DNA of 64,000 bases from Streptomyces sp. NRRL S-244 (GCF_000717915.1 NZ_JOCX01000015.1:186001-250000); one strand, 5' to 3'; positions 1 to 9,642 are shown, counted from the stretch's first letter. Numbers and translations: made by a program. Notes: a model not told the origin generated them from the sequence alone.

Positions 1-1
1 G

Positions 2-85
2 ATGGCCGATCTGGCCTTCGTCGTCACCACGGTCGCGGTTTTCGCACTGGTGGCTCTCATCGCCCGAGGGGTGGCCAAGCTGTGA
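2..85 (+). CDS. Small hydrophobic peptide upstream of kdpF
   Basis: A 27-residue reading frame starting at the window edge encodes a single predicted membrane helix ([16 protein letters not shown]) followed by a short basic end (RGVAKL). Its TGA stop overlaps the GTG start of kdpF by four bases (GTGA), which suggests translational coupling. The frame could begin further left, outside the window, so this may be only the C-terminus. I know of no defined role; position and size suggest a small membrane partner in the kdp operon. Existence is inferred from the overlap and composition only. Confidence 0.45.
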   Translation: MADLAFVVTTVAVFALVALIARGVAKL

Positions 86-171
86 CCGCCGAGAACATCG
101 TCGGCCTGCTCGTGGCCGTCTCCCTGCTGGGATACCTCGTCCTCGCCCTCGTGTACCCGGAGAGGTTCTGA
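82..171 (+). CDS. kdpF: KdpF, small stabilising subunit of the Kdp potassium pump
   Basis: The 29-residue product is one transmembrane helix with the KdpF pattern: [20 protein letters not shown] followed by a P-E-x-F ending. KdpF stabilises the KdpABC high-affinity K+-transporting ATPase in the membrane. The GTG start lies in a GTGA overlap with the preceding frame, and kdpA follows eight bases after the stop. Size and sequence are normal for the family. It is too short for most gene finders, but position and sequence make it a confident call. Confidence 0.85.
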   Translation: MTAENIVGLLVAVSLLGYLVLALVYPERF

Positions 172-179
172 GCACTGAT

Positions 180-1844
180 ATGAGCCCCGTAACCGCTGGT
201 GTGCTGCAGCTGCTCGCGCTCGTCGCCGCGCTCGCCCTCGCATACCGCCCGCTCGGCGACTACATGGCCCGCGTCTACTCCTCCGAGAAGCACTACCGCC
301 CGGAGAAGTGGATCTACAAGGCCATCGGCGCCAACCCCTCGGCCGAGATGCGCTGGCCCGCGTACCTGCGCGGCGTCCTGGCCTTCTCCGCAGTGAGCGT
401 CCTCTTCCTCTACGCCCTGCAGCGACTGCAGGGCAGCCTGCCCGGCTCGCTCGGCTTCGTGTCGATCGACCCCGACCAGGCGTTCAACACCGCCGCGTCC
501 TTCGTGGCGAACACCAACTGGCAGTCGTACTACGGCGAGCAGGCCATGGGCCACGTCGTGCAGACCGGCGGCCTCGCGGTGCAGAACTTCGTCTCGGCCG
601 CGGTCGGCATGGCCGTCGCCGTGGCCCTCGTACGGGGCTTCGCCCGCTCGCGCACCGGCGAACTCGGCAACTTCTGGTCCGACCTGGTGCGCGGCACCGT
701 CCGGATCCTGCTGCCCATCTCCGTGATCGGCGCGCTGGTCCTGGTCGCCTGCGGTGTCATCCAGAACTTCGCCGGCATCCACGAGGTCGGTCAGTTCATG
801 GGCGGCTCGCAGCAGTGGAACGGCGGGGCGGTGGCCTCCCAGGAGGTCATCAAGGAGCTGGGCACCAACGGCGGCGGCTACTTCAATGCCAACTCCGCCC
901 ACCCGTTCGAGAACCCCACCCCGTTCTCGAACCTCTTCGAGATCTTCCTGATCCTGGTGATCCCGTTCGCGCTGACCCGGACCTTCGGCCGCATGGTCGG
1001 CAACCTGCGCCAGGGCTACGCGATCCTCGCGACGATGGCCACGATCTGGCTCGGGTTCACCGCGCTGATGATGTGGAGCGAGTTCGCCCACCACGGACCG
1101 GCCTTCGACATCGCCGGCGGGGCGATGGAGGGCAAGGAGGCCCGCTTCGGCATCGGCGGCTCGTCCATCTTCGCCGTCGCGACCACCCTGACCTCGACCG
1201 GCGCGGTCAACTCCTTCCACTCCTCGTACACCGGCTTCGGCGGCGGCATCGCGATGCTGGGCATGCAGCTCGGCGAGATCGCGCCCGGCGGCGTCGGTTC
1301 CGGCCTGTACGGCATGCTGATCATGGCGATCATCGCGGTGTTCATCGCGGGTCTGATGGTCGGCCGCACCCCGGAGTACCTGGGCAAGAAGATCGGCACC
1401 CGCCAGATCAAGCTGGCCGCCTGCTACATCCTCATCACCCCGGCGCTGGTGCTCTGCTTCACCGCCGCCGCGATGGCGCTCCCGACGCCCGGCAACTCGA
1501 TGGCCAACCCGGGTGCGCACGGCTTCTCCGAGATCCTCTACGCCTACACCTCCGGCGCCAACAACAACGGCTCCGCGTTCGCCGGCCTCAACGCCGACAC
1601 GCAGTGGTTCAACAGCACCATCGGCATCGCCATGCTGCTGGGCCGCTTCCTGCCGATCGTCTTCGTCCTCGCGCTGGCCGGCTCGCTCGCCGAGCAGCAG
1701 CCCGTACCGGAGACGGCGGGCACGCTGCGCACCGACAAGCCGCTCTACGCGGGCCTGCTCGTCGGCACGATCATCATCATCACCGGTCTGACCTATTTCC
1801 CCGCCCTCGCGCTGGGTCCGCTCGCTGAAGGGCTCGCCTCATGA
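180..1844 (+). CDS. kdpA: KdpA, potassium-binding and -translocating subunit
   Basis: The 554-residue membrane protein is full length for KdpA, the channel-like subunit that selects K+ in the Kdp P-type ATPase. It belongs to the same superfamily as KtrB/TrkH. Selectivity-filter regions typical of the family are visible: [20 protein letters not shown] near residue 230, [20 protein letters not shown] near 325 and [10 protein letters not shown] near 460. About ten hydrophobic helices can be traced. The last four bases overlap the start of kdpB (ATGA at 1841). No defect was seen, so loss of pump function, if real, would come from kdpB rather than this gene. Confidence 0.97.
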   Translation: MSPVTAGVLQLLALVAALALAYRPLGDYMARVYSSEKHYRPEKWIYKAIGANPSAEMRWPAYLRGVLAFSAVSVLFLYALQRLQGSLPGSLGFVSIDPDQAFNTAASFVANTNWQSYYGEQAMGHVVQTGGLAVQNFVSAAVGMAVAVALVRGFARSRTGELGNFWSDLVRGTVRILLPISVIGALVLVACGVIQNFAGIHEVGQFMGGSQQWNGGAVASQEVIKELGTNGGGYFNANSAHPFENPTPFSNLFEIFLILVIPFALTRTFGRMVGNLRQGYAILATMATIWLGFTALMMWSEFAHHGPAFDIAGGAMEGKEARFGIGGSSIFAVATTLTSTGAVNSFHSSYTGFGGGIAMLGMQLGEIAPGGVGSGLYGMLIMAIIAVFIAGLMVGRTPEYLGKKIGTRQIKLAACYILITPALVLCFTAAAMALPTPGNSMANPGAHGFSEILYAYTSGANNNGSAFAGLNADTQWFNSTIGIAMLLGRFLPIVFVLALAGSLAEQQPVPETAGTLRTDKPLYAGLLVGTIIIITGLTYFPALALGPLAEGLAS

Positions 1845-3684
1845 GCACCATCACCCCCACCCGTGCGCCGCACGAAGACCTGCCCACCGGACACAAGACC
1901 CCGGCGGGGCGCGTCGGCGGCGGTCTGTTCGACCCCAAGGCGCTGCTCAAGTCCTTCCCCGACGCGGTGAAGAAGCTCGACCCGCGCGTCATGGTCAAGT
2001 CACCGGTCATGTTCGTGGTCCTCGTGGGGTCGGTCGTCACGACCGTCCTGGCGATCAAGGACCCGACGGACTGGTTCGGCTGGGCGATCACCGCCTGGCT
2101 GTGGCTGACCACCATCTTCGCCAACCTCGCGGAGGCCGTGGCCGAGGGCCGCGGCAAGGCCCAGGCCGACACCCTGCGCAAAGCGAAGACGGACACCGTC
2201 GCCCGCCGTCTGACCGACTCCGGCGAGGAGCAGGTCCCGGGCACGGGGCTCCGTATCGGCGACCTCGTGGTCTGCGAGGCCGGCGACATCATCCCCGGCG
2301 ACGGTGACGTCGTCGAGGGCGTCGCCTCGGTCGACGAATCGGCCATCACCGGTGAATCGGCCCCCGTCATCCGCGAGTCGGGCGGTGACCGCAGCGCGGT
2401 GACCGGCGGTACGAAGGTCCTCTCGGACCGGATCGTCGTCAAGATCACGACGAAGCCCGGCGAGACCTTCATCGACCGCATGATCGCGCTCGTCGAGGGC
2501 GCGGCCCGGCAGAAGACGCCCAACGAGATCGCCCTCAACATCCTCCTCGCCTCGCTCACCATCGTCTTCCTGCTCGCCGTCGTGACCCTGCAGCCGTTCG
2601 CGATCTACGCGGACGCCAAGCAGTCGATGATCGTGCTGACCGCCCTGCTGGTCTGCCTGATCCCGACCACCATCGGGGCGCTGCTCTCGGCCATCGGCAT
2701 CGCCGGCATGGACCGGCTCGTCCAGCGCAACGTCCTGGCCATGTCGGGCCGTGCGGTCGAGGCCGCCGGTGACGTGTCCACCCTGCTGCTCGACAAGACG
2801 GGCACGATCACCCTGGGCAACCGCCAGGCCGCCGAGTTCGTCCCGGTCAAGGGCACGACGGAGGCCGAACTGGCCGACGCCGCCCAGCTGTCGTCGCTGG
2901 CCGACGAGACCCCCGAGGGCCGCTCGATCGTGGTCCTCGCGAAGGAGAAGTACGGGCTGCGCGAACGCCACCAGGGCGAGCTCGCCCAGGCCGAGTGGAT
3001 CGCCTTCACCGCCCAGACCCGCATGTCGGGTGTGGACGTCGACGGCAAGAAGACCCGCAAGGGCGCCGCAGGTTCGGTCATCGCATGGGTGACGGAGCAG
3101 GGCGGCCAGGTCGCCGACGACGCGGACCTCCTCGCCAACAAGATCTCCGAGGCCGGCGGCACCCCGCTCCTCGTGGCGGTCGAGGACGAGAAGGGTGCCC
3201 GGATCCTCGGTGTCATCCACCTCAAGGACGTCGTCAAGGAGGGCATGCGCGAGCGGTTCGACGAACTGCGCCGCATGGGCATCAAGACGATCATGATCAC
3301 GGGCGACAACCCGCTGACGGCCAAGGCCATCGCGCAGGAGGCCGGCGTCGACGACTTCCTGGCCGAGGCCACCCCCGAGGACAAGATGGCCCTCATCAAG
3401 CGGGAGCAGGCGGGCGGCAAGCTGGTCGCGATGACCGGTGACGGTACGAACGACGCGCCGGCCCTCGCCCAGACTCGGCGATCCTGTCCGCGGTCATCTT
3501 CAACGCGCTGATCATCATCGCGCTGGTGCCGCTCGCCCTGAAGGGCGTGCAGTACAAGCCCACCAGCGCCGACAAGATGCTCCGCCGCAATCTGGGGATC
3601 TACGGACTCGGCGGCCTCGTCGCCCCGTTCATCGGCATCAAGATCATCGACATGCTCATCACCCTCATCCCCGGAATCGGCTGA
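1841..3684 (+). pseudogene. kdpB: KdpB, ATPase subunit, broken by an internal deletion and frameshift
   Basis: KdpB is the P-type ATPase subunit that energises K+ uptake. From the ATG at 1841 the protein is normal through TGES (actuator domain), DKTGTIT (phosphorylated Asp) and [12 protein letters not shown], ending with Gln544. The expected ADVGVAMN segment and the following membrane helices are then absent. The sequence jumps to an out-of-frame copy of the C-terminus (from 3475, [20 protein letters not shown], to the TGA at 3682-3684). Against the usual ~680-residue family, about 86 residues are missing. The head frame instead ends at 3511 after a short unrelated tail. As written, no full-length KdpB can be made. 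Either a real deletion or an assembly/sequencing error would explain it. Confidence 0.93.
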
Positions 3685-3687
3685 GCC

Positions 3688-4365
3688 ATGAACAACTCCG
3701 TAGGCAACACCGCCCGCCTGCTCGGCGCCGGACTGCGCGCCCTCCTCGTCCTGACCGTCATCTGCGGCGTGCTCTACCCGCTCGCCGTCACGGGCATCGC
3801 CCAGGTCGCCTTCGGCGACAAGGCAAACGGTTCCGAGATCAAGGACAAGAGCGGGCAGGTCGTCGGATCGTCCCTCATCGGCCAGACCTACAACCTCCCG
3901 AAGAACGACCCGAACGACGCCGAAGAGGCCGCGAAGCCGGACCTGAAGTGGTTCCAGCCGCGCCCCTCCAACGGCCTCGGCTCCAACAGCGTCAACCAGC
4001 AGTACTCCCTGATCCTCTCCGGCGCCACCAACAAGGCGGGCGACAACCCGGATCTGGTCAAGCTGGTGACCGACGCCAAGGACGCCGTGATCGCGGACAA
4101 CTCCACGGCAACGTACAAGGTCAGGCCCTCGGACGTGCCGGCCGACGCCGTCACCTCCTCCGGTTCCGGCCTCGACCCGAACATCTCCCCGGAGTACGCG
4201 AAGATCCAGGTCCACCGGGTCGCGGAACAGAACGGCCTCGACGTCAAGCAGGTCGAGAAGCTGGTGGAGGACAACACCACCGGCCGCACCCTCGGCTTCA
4301 TGGGCGAGCCCCGCGTCAACGTCCTGGAGCTGAACACCGCGCTCAAGGCACTGACCAAGAGCTGA
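3688..4365 (+). CDS. kdpC: KdpC, chaperone-like subunit of the Kdp pump
   Basis: The 225-residue protein has one N-terminal membrane helix (about residues 10-32, ALLVLTVICGVLYPLAVTG). A soluble periplasmic-side domain follows, with family motifs GSSLIGQ, KWFQPRPS and a C-terminal GRTLGFMGEPRVNVLELN. KdpC assists ATP binding and complex assembly in KdpFABC. It starts three bases after the kdpB stop. Its central region (about residues 55-110) is richer in Asn, Asp and Lys than the enterobacterial protein. The gene itself looks intact, so decay is confined to kdpB. Confidence 0.95.
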   Translation: MNNSVGNTARLLGAGLRALLVLTVICGVLYPLAVTGIAQVAFGDKANGSEIKDKSGQVVGSSLIGQTYNLPKNDPNDAEEAAKPDLKWFQPRPSNGLGSNSVNQQYSLILSGATNKAGDNPDLVKLVTDAKDAVIADNSTATYKVRPSDVPADAVTSSGSGLDPNISPEYAKIQVHRVAEQNGLDVKQVEKLVEDNTTGRTLGFMGEPRVNVLELNTALKALTKS

Positions 4366-4388
4366 TGGCCGTCCTGCTCACTCGGACG

Positions 4389-4430
4389 GGAATCCGGTGG
4401 GGCGCGGAAGCTCCGCGCCCCACCGGTTCC
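4389..4430 (+). terminator. Strong hairpin after kdpC
   Basis: A perfect 15-bp stem (CCGGTGGGGCGCGGA, 4394-4408, with its reverse complement at 4412-4426) closes a 3-base loop. Four more base pairs continue outside a single bulged T at 4393. There is no U-tract, as is common in high-GC actinobacteria. It sits between kdpC and kdpE, so it probably reduces read-through from the pump genes into the regulator genes and may act as a processing site. Confidence 0.8.
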
Positions 4431-4465
4431 TTATCCGCCCGCAACGAAGAAAGGCTGTACACCCC

Positions 4466-5149
4466 ATGACCCGGGTGCTCGTGGTGGAGGACGATCCGCA
4501 GCTGGTACGTGCCTTGAAGATCAATCTCCAGGCGCGCAAGTTCGAGGTGGCGGAGGCCGGTGACGGCCGCGCGGCCATCCGCCTCGCCGCCGACCGCAAA
4601 CCGGACGTCATCCTCCTGGACCTCGGCCTGCCGGACATGGACGGCGTGGACGTGATCAAGAGCGTCCGCGGCTGGAGCCGGGTGCCGATCCTCGTACTGT
4701 CCGCGCGCCACACCTCCGAGGAGAAGATCCGCGCCCTGGACGCCGGCGCGGACGACTACGTGACCAAGCCGTTCAGCATGGACGAGCTGCTGGCCCGGCT
4801 GCGGGCCGCCACCCGGCGGCAGGAGGACCCCGCCTCCCCCGCCGCCCCTTCCGGGATCACGACCGACGAGTTCAGCGTCGACCTCGCGGCCCGGAAGGTG
4901 GTGCGCGGCGAGCGCACGGTCCGTCTGACGCCCACCGAATGGCATCTGCTGGAACTGCTGATCGCCCATCCCGGTCATCTCGTCTCCCAGCGCAGGCTGT
5001 TGCTGGAGGTGTGGGGACCGACGTACGCCGAGCACACCAACTACCTGCGCGTGTACATGGCCCAGTTGCGGCGCAAACTGGAAGCGGACCCGTCCCACCC
5101 CCGGTACCTGATCACCGAGCCGGGCATGGGCTACCGCTTCGAACCCTGA
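4466..5149 (+). CDS. kdpE: KdpE, OmpR-type response regulator of the kdp locus
   Basis: The 227-residue protein has a receiver domain with Asp9/Asp10, the phospho-acceptor Asp52 in ILLDLGLPDMDG, and the switch Lys in DYVTKPF. A winged-helix DNA-binding domain (about residues 130-227, LTPTEWHLLELLIAHPGH) follows. The ATG at 4466 was chosen because a purine-rich AAGAAAGG site lies about 11 bases upstream and the receiver domain begins at once; the frame is open further upstream only through the terminator hairpin. KdpE is phosphorylated by KdpD and activates kdp transcription under K+ limitation or osmotic stress. Order here is kdpE before kdpD, about 70 bases apart. Confidence 0.93.
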   Translation: MTRVLVVEDDPQLVRALKINLQARKFEVAEAGDGRAAIRLAADRKPDVILLDLGLPDMDGVDVIKSVRGWSRVPILVLSARHTSEEKIRALDAGADDYVTKPFSMDELLARLRAATRRQEDPASPAAPSGITTDEFSVDLAARKVVRGERTVRLTPTEWHLLELLIAHPGHLVSQRRLLLEVWGPTYAEHTNYLRVYMAQLRRKLEADPSHPRYLITEPGMGYRFEP

Positions 5150-5162
5150 CGGACCTGACAGA

Positions 5163-5191
5163 CACAGCACAGCACAGCACAGCACAGCACA
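5163..5191 (+). repeat. Pentanucleotide tandem repeat between kdpE and kdpD
   Basis: Five head-to-tail copies of AGCAC (5166-5190), with partial units at both ends, lie in the 69-base gap between kdpE and kdpD. The array ends about 28 bases before the kdpD start. Such short arrays can change copy number by slippage and alter spacing or mRNA folding ahead of a start codon. Only the repeat itself is seen; any regulatory effect is inference. Confidence 0.8.
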
Positions 5192-5218
5192 TCGAGTGGA
5201 ACGAGAAGTCGGCACCAG

Positions 5219-7765
5219 ATGAGACGCGGAAAGCTCCGGATCTACCTCGGCTCGGCGCCGGGCGTCGGCAAGACGTACGCCATGCTGTCCGAGGCACACC
5301 GCAGGATCGAGCGCGGCACCGACTGCGTCGTCGGCTTCGTCGAGCACCACGGCCGGCCGCGTACGGAGGTGATGCTGCACGGCCTGGACATGACTCCGCG
5401 ACGCGAGATCGCGTACCGCGACAGCACGTTCACGGAGATGGACGTGGACGCCCTGCTGGCGCGCAGGCCCGCGGTCGCGCTCGTGGACGAGCTCGCGCAC
5501 ACCAACGTCCCCGGCTCGCGCAACGCGAAACGCTGGCAGGACGTCGAGGAGCTGCTGCAAGCGGGCATCGACGTCGTCACCACGGTCAACATCCAGCACC
5601 TGGAGTCGCTCGGCGACGTGGTGGAGACGATCACCGGCGTCCGCCAGCGCGAGACCGTTCCCGATGAGGTCGTCCGGCGCGCGGACCAGATCGAGCTCGT
5701 CGACATGTCCCCGCAGGCCCTGCGCCGACGGATGGCGCACGGGAACATCTACAAGCCCGACCGTGTCGACGCCGCCCTGTCGAACTACTTCCGGCCCGGA
5801 AACCTCACCGCGCTGCGCGAGCTGGCGCTGCTGTGGGTCGCCGACCGGGTCGACGAGTACCTCCAGGAGTACCGGGGCGAGCACAACATCCGCTCCACCT
5901 GGCAGGCCCGCGAACGCATCGTCGTGGGCCTCACCGGCGGGCCGGAGGGGCGCACCCTGATCCGGCGCGCCGCCCGGCTCGCCGAGAAGGGCGCCGGAGG
6001 CGAGGTCCTCGCCGTCTACATCGCGGCCAGCGACGGCCTCTCCTCGGCCTCCCCCAAGGAACTGGCCGCCCAGCGTACGCTGGTGGAGGACCTGGGCGGG
6101 ACCTTCCACCACGTCATAGGCGACGATGTCGCGCACGCCCTGCTGGAGTTCGCGCGGGGCGTCAACGCCACGCAGATCGTGCTGGGCGTCAGCCGCCGGC
6201 GGCCCTGGCAGTACGTGTTCGGGCCCGGGGTCAGCGCCACGGTGGCCGTGGAGTCGGGCCCCGACCTCGACGTGCACCTGGTCACGCACGACGCCGCGGC
6301 CCGGGGGCGGCGCAGCCTGCCGGTCGCGCGCGGCGCCCGGCTGGGCCGCTCGCGCCTCATCTGGGGCTGGCTGACCGGCCTCGTCGGCCCGGCGCTGCTG
6401 ACGCTGCTGCTGCACGCGGTCGTGCCCGAGCTCGGGCTCGCGAACGACATGCTGCTGTTCCTGACGTTCACCGTGGCCGCCGCGCTGCTCGGCGGGCTGC
6501 TCCCGGCCCTCGCGTCGGCCGCGTTCGGCTCCCTGCTGCTGAACTACTTCTTCACGCCGCCGCTGTACCGGCTCACGATCTCCGACCCGCGCAACATCGT
6601 CGCCATCTCGATCTTCGTCGGCGTGGCCGTGTCGGTGGCCTCCGTCGTCGACCTGGCCGCGCGCCGCACCCACCAGGCGGCCCGGCTGCGCGCCGAGTCC
6701 GAGATCCTGTCCTTCCTCGCCGGCAGCATCCTGCGCGGCGAGGACTCGCTCGAGGCCCTGCTGGAGCGGCTGCGCGAGACGTTCTCCATGCGGTCCGTGG
6801 CCCTGCTGGAACGCGCCGACGAGGTCGAGCCGTGGACCACGGCCGCCACCGTCGGCACCGATCCGGTCCGCCGTCCCGAGGACGCCGACGTGGACATGCC
6901 GATCGGGGAGAACATGGCCCTGGCCCTGGCCGGGCGGGTCCTGCCGGCCGAGGACCGCCGCGTCCTCGGTGCCTTCGCCGCGCAGGCGGCCGTCGTGCTC
7001 GACCGCCAGCGCCTGGTCGACGAAGCGGGCAAGGCCCGTGAACTCGCCGAGGGAAACCGGATCCGTACGGCCCTGCTGGCGGCCGTCAGCCACGATCTGC
7101 GCACCCCGCTCGCCGGGATCAAGGCGTCCGTCACCTCGCTCCGTTCCGACGACGTCGAATGGTCCGAGGAGGACAAGGGCGAGCTGCTGGAGGGCATCGA
7201 GGAGGGCGCCGACCGGCTCGCCGCGCTGATCGGCAATCTCCTGGACATGTCCCGCCTGAACACGGGCTCCGTCGTTCCGCTGATCCGGGAGACCGACCTC
7301 GACGAGGTCGTCCCGATGGCTCTGGGCGGCGTACCCGACGGCAGTGTCGAGCTGGACATCCCGGAGACCCTGCCCATGGTCGCCGTCGACCGCGGGCTGC
7401 TCGAACGGGTCGTGGCCAACGTCGTCGAGAACGCGGTCAAGTACAGCCCGGACGGCCGGCCCGTCCACGTGTCCGCCAGTTCGCTGCTCGACCGGGTCGA
7501 GCTGCGGGTCGTGGACCGCGGACCGGGAGTTCCCGACGAGGCCAAGGACCGGATCTTCGAACCCTTCCAGCGGCACGGGGACGCCCCGCGCGGCGCCGGG
7601 GTCGGCCTCGGGCTCGCGGTCGCCCGCGGTTTCACGGAGGCGATCGGCGGCACGCTGAGCGCCGAGGACACCCCGGGCGGCGGGCTCACCATGGTCCTCA
7701 CCCTGCCGACGGCCGGGGACGCTCCCGCTGCCGCGGCGGAGCTGCCGGCGTCGGTGGTCACGTAA
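5219..7765 (+). CDS. kdpD: KdpD, sensor histidine kinase for potassium/turgor
   Basis: The 848-residue protein has the full KdpD layout. A KdpD N-domain carries the Walker-type GSAPGVGKT (residues 11-19), and a universal-stress-protein-like domain spans about 225-350. Four membrane helices (about 380-480) are followed by a GAF-like linker. Then come HisKA with His625 in AAVSHDLRTPLAGIKAS and an HATPase domain with the N box (VENAVKYS), DRGPGVPDEA and GVGLGLAVARG. It phosphorylates KdpE. The ATG at 5219 gives the usual MRRGKLRIYLGSAPG start, though the ribosome site (GAGAAG) is weak. The AGCAC repeat lies just upstream. No defect is visible, so the sensor is intact although kdpB is broken. Confidence 0.96.
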   Translation: MRRGKLRIYLGSAPGVGKTYAMLSEAHRRIERGTDCVVGFVEHHGRPRTEVMLHGLDMTPRREIAYRDSTFTEMDVDALLARRPAVALVDELAHTNVPGSRNAKRWQDVEELLQAGIDVVTTVNIQHLESLGDVVETITGVRQRETVPDEVVRRADQIELVDMSPQALRRRMAHGNIYKPDRVDAALSNYFRPGNLTALRELALLWVADRVDEYLQEYRGEHNIRSTWQARERIVVGLTGGPEGRTLIRRAARLAEKGAGGEVLAVYIAASDGLSSASPKELAAQRTLVEDLGGTFHHVIGDDVAHALLEFARGVNATQIVLGVSRRRPWQYVFGPGVSATVAVESGPDLDVHLVTHDAAARGRRSLPVARGARLGRSRLIWGWLTGLVGPALLTLLLHAVVPELGLANDMLLFLTFTVAAALLGGLLPALASAAFGSLLLNYFFTPPLYRLTISDPRNIVAISIFVGVAVSVASVVDLAARRTHQAARLRAESEILSFLAGSILRGEDSLEALLERLRETFSMRSVALLERADEVEPWTTAATVGTDPVRRPEDADVDMPIGENMALALAGRVLPAEDRRVLGAFAAQAAVVLDRQRLVDEAGKARELAEGNRIRTALLAAVSHDLRTPLAGIKASVTSLRSDDVEWSEEDKGELLEGIEEGADRLAALIGNLLDMSRLNTGSVVPLIRETDLDEVVPMALGGVPDGSVELDIPETLPMVAVDRGLLERVVANVVENAVKYSPDGRPVHVSASSLLDRVELRVVDRGPGVPDEAKDRIFEPFQRHGDAPRGAGVGLGLAVARGFTEAIGGTLSAEDTPGGGLTMVLTLPTAGDAPAAAAELPASVVT

Positions 7766-7895
7766 GGGCGACCGGGAGGCGGTGTGGCCGGCGTACGACG
7801 CGCACGCGCCGGCCGCTCGGCACCCCTGGCTCGTCAACGCCATCAGCACGCACTTCGTGTACGGGGACGCGATGGCCCGCCGGCAGACCACGTAG
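7764..7895 (+). pseudogene. Possible remnant of a C-terminal coding segment
   Basis: Directly after kdpD, in a different frame, about 40 codons to a TAG at 7893-7895 read like ordinary protein (VWPAYDAHAPAARHPWLVNA, then ISTHFVYGDAMARRQTT). The residue mix is varied, unlike the Arg/Pro-rich text of antisense frames here. There is no convincing start or ribosome site, and the stop is followed at once by a hairpin. I read it as the last part of a gene whose body was lost when the present junction formed. It could also be a chance frame. I do not recognise the family. Confidence 0.25.
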
Positions 7896-7942
7896 GCCGC
7901 CCGGCCCGCGGCACCCCCCTGGGGCCGCGGGCCGAGCGGCCC
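7895..7942 (+). terminator. Hairpin downstream of kdpD
   Basis: Two nested inverted repeats, an outer GGCCGC/GCGGCC and an inner GGCCCGCGGC/GCCGCGGGCC, enclose a C-rich loop. It begins at the stop of the possible gene remnant. It is the first strong hairpin after kdpD and is probably the end of the kdp transcript. Confidence 0.65.
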
Positions 7943-8271
7943 TTGTGTCGTGCGACGGCGACGAACGGGAGCGCGTTCCGTCGCTTCCGGCCCCCACGGT
8001 CCGGTCCGGTGGGCATCGTCCCGGCCAGTGTCAGGTCACTGGCCGCTCAGCTGCCGCCCGGTCGCCCGCGAACCCGTCTCACGCTGCCGTCGCGAGATCA
8101 TTCTGCGCGCCGAACCCCCCGCCACCAGCCCGTCTTGACGCCCTCCTTCCGCCCGGCCGCCCATCCTTGACGCCCCACTGACGACTCCCCAGCGGGACGG
8201 CTGCGGGGGGGCCCGACCGGGGAGCCGATCAGGGAGCCGATCCGGGAGGTCATCGCGCTCGGCTCCGCGCC
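7943..8271. other. Intergenic stretch without a recognisable gene
   Basis: About 330 bases between the kdpD hairpin and the convergent SpoIIE phosphatase gene. All frames give short or Arg/Pro-rich translations without a supported start. A short direct repeat (GGGAGCCGATC) occurs twice near 8219-8241. No RNA gene or further hairpin of note was seen. Confidence 0.5.
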
Positions 8272-9477
8272 CTACGGCCTGCGGGGGCGGATGCGGGCGG
8301 CGAGTACGGCGACGTCGTCCTCGGCGTGGCGGGCGTCCAGGGCCGCCACCACCGCGTCCACCATCTCCTCCACCGTTTCACCGACCGGCAGCCGCAGCCC
8401 GGCCAGCCGGGCCAGCGAGACGTCGATGTCCTCGCCGCGCCGCTCCACCAGCCCGTCGGTGAACATCAGCAGGGTCTCCTCAGTGGTGATCCGCCGGGTC
8501 ACACCCTCGTAGCCGCCCACCCCGGTGCCCAGCGGCGGACCCACCGGCACGTCGACCAGGACCGCCGTGCTGTCCGCCCCGAAGATCGCCGGCGGCAGAT
8601 GGCCGGCGCTGGCGAAGTCCGCCACCCCGCGCGCGGGGTCGACCCGTACGAGCAGGCAGGTGGCCGGCCGCCGGGCCGGGTCCTCGGCCACCAGCGCGTC
8701 CAGCTGGCGCAGCACGCGGTGCGGGGCGAGATCCGTGGAGGCCACGTCGCGCAGCGTGGAACGGTAGGCGTTCATGTCGACGGCGGCATCGAGCCCGTGG
8801 CCCATCACGTCCCCGACCACCAGCAGCGTGCGGCCGAAGTGCAGCCGGACCGTCTCGAACCAGTCCCCGCCCACCAGGGCCCGGGAGCCGGCCGGCAGAT
8901 AGCGGCTGGCCATCTCCAGATTGGGGTGCGGCCGGCCCGGCTCCGAGACCAGCGCCCGCTGGAGGTGCAGTGCCGTGTCCTCGGTGGCGGCCAGCTCCCG
9001 GGCGTGCCCCAGGTGCACCGCCGCCAGCCGGGCCGTGAAGTGGGCCGTCGCCGCCTCGTGGTCGCTGAAGCCGCCGTGGGCCCGTACGGCCAACACCGCG
9101 CCGTGGACCCGGTTCCGGGCCAGCAGCGGAACCGACACGAGGTGCACCCGGGTGCCGCCGGAGACCACCACCCACTCGGAGAGGGGGTGTCCGCCGTCCA
9201 TGGCGCGTACGGAGGCCGACTCGTCGGTCTGCACGGTCAGCAGCCCGACGGCCCCGGCCACCGCGACCCGTCTCAGCCCGCCGTCCTCGGTCCGCAGGTC
9301 CACCGCCACGGCGTCGCACAGGTTGCGGAACAGGAAGCCGGCCAGCTCCTCGCACGTGGCGTTCTCGTCGAGCGTCGTCCCGATCTGCTCGGCCGCGGCC
9401 TCCATCGTGCGCAGCCGCGCGCGCAGCGCCTCGTACTCCCCCGGTGGCCCGGCGGACCTCCCGTCATGCTCCGACAA
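8272..9477 (-). CDS. GAF domain plus SpoIIE-type PP2C phosphatase
   Basis: After a short coiled segment the protein has a GAF-like sensor region (about residues 30-180) and a PP2C/SpoIIE phosphatase domain. The metal-binding Asp motifs are GGDWFE, VVGDVMGHGLDAAV, FTDGLVERRGEDID and AEDDVAVLAARI. Such proteins usually dephosphorylate anti-sigma-factor antagonists in partner-switching pathways, and Streptomyces has many. I chose a TTG start at 9477 because GGGGGAGG lies four bases upstream. An ATG at 9513 is the alternative and would add 12 residues, but its only upstream purines are too close. The gene stands alone and no anti-sigma partner is adjacent. Confidence 0.9.
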   Translation of the reverse strand: MSEHDGRSAGPPGEYEALRARLRTMEAAAEQIGTTLDENATCEELAGFLFRNLCDAVAVDLRTEDGGLRRVAVAGAVGLLTVQTDESASVRAMDGGHPLSEWVVVSGGTRVHLVSVPLLARNRVHGAVLAVRAHGGFSDHEAATAHFTARLAAVHLGHARELAATEDTALHLQRALVSEPGRPHPNLEMASRYLPAGSRALVGGDWFETVRLHFGRTLLVVGDVMGHGLDAAVDMNAYRSTLRDVASTDLAPHRVLRQLDALVAEDPARRPATCLLVRVDPARGVADFASAGHLPPAIFGADSTAVLVDVPVGPPLGTGVGGYEGVTRRITTEETLLMFTDGLVERRGEDIDVSLARLAGLRLPVGETVEEMVDAVVAALDARHAEDDVAVLAARIRPRRP

Positions 9478-9642
9478 GACACCTCCCCCGGCCCCGGCAG
9501 CCGAAGAAGCCATTCCACCAGCACCGCCCGCCGGCCGCACGTGCGCCGCGCGCCTGCCGGGCCGGCGGATCACCGCGGCGTCCCCGCGGTCACCGCCCGC
9601 CACCCAGTAGAGTCGGCCGACTCAACGATCACGGGGGAAACC

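Noticed and set aside
57..1520. Long open frame antisense to kdpA, Arg/Asp/Gly-rich
   Set aside because: High GC removes stops from antisense frames; the composition is low quality and kdpA is a certain gene.
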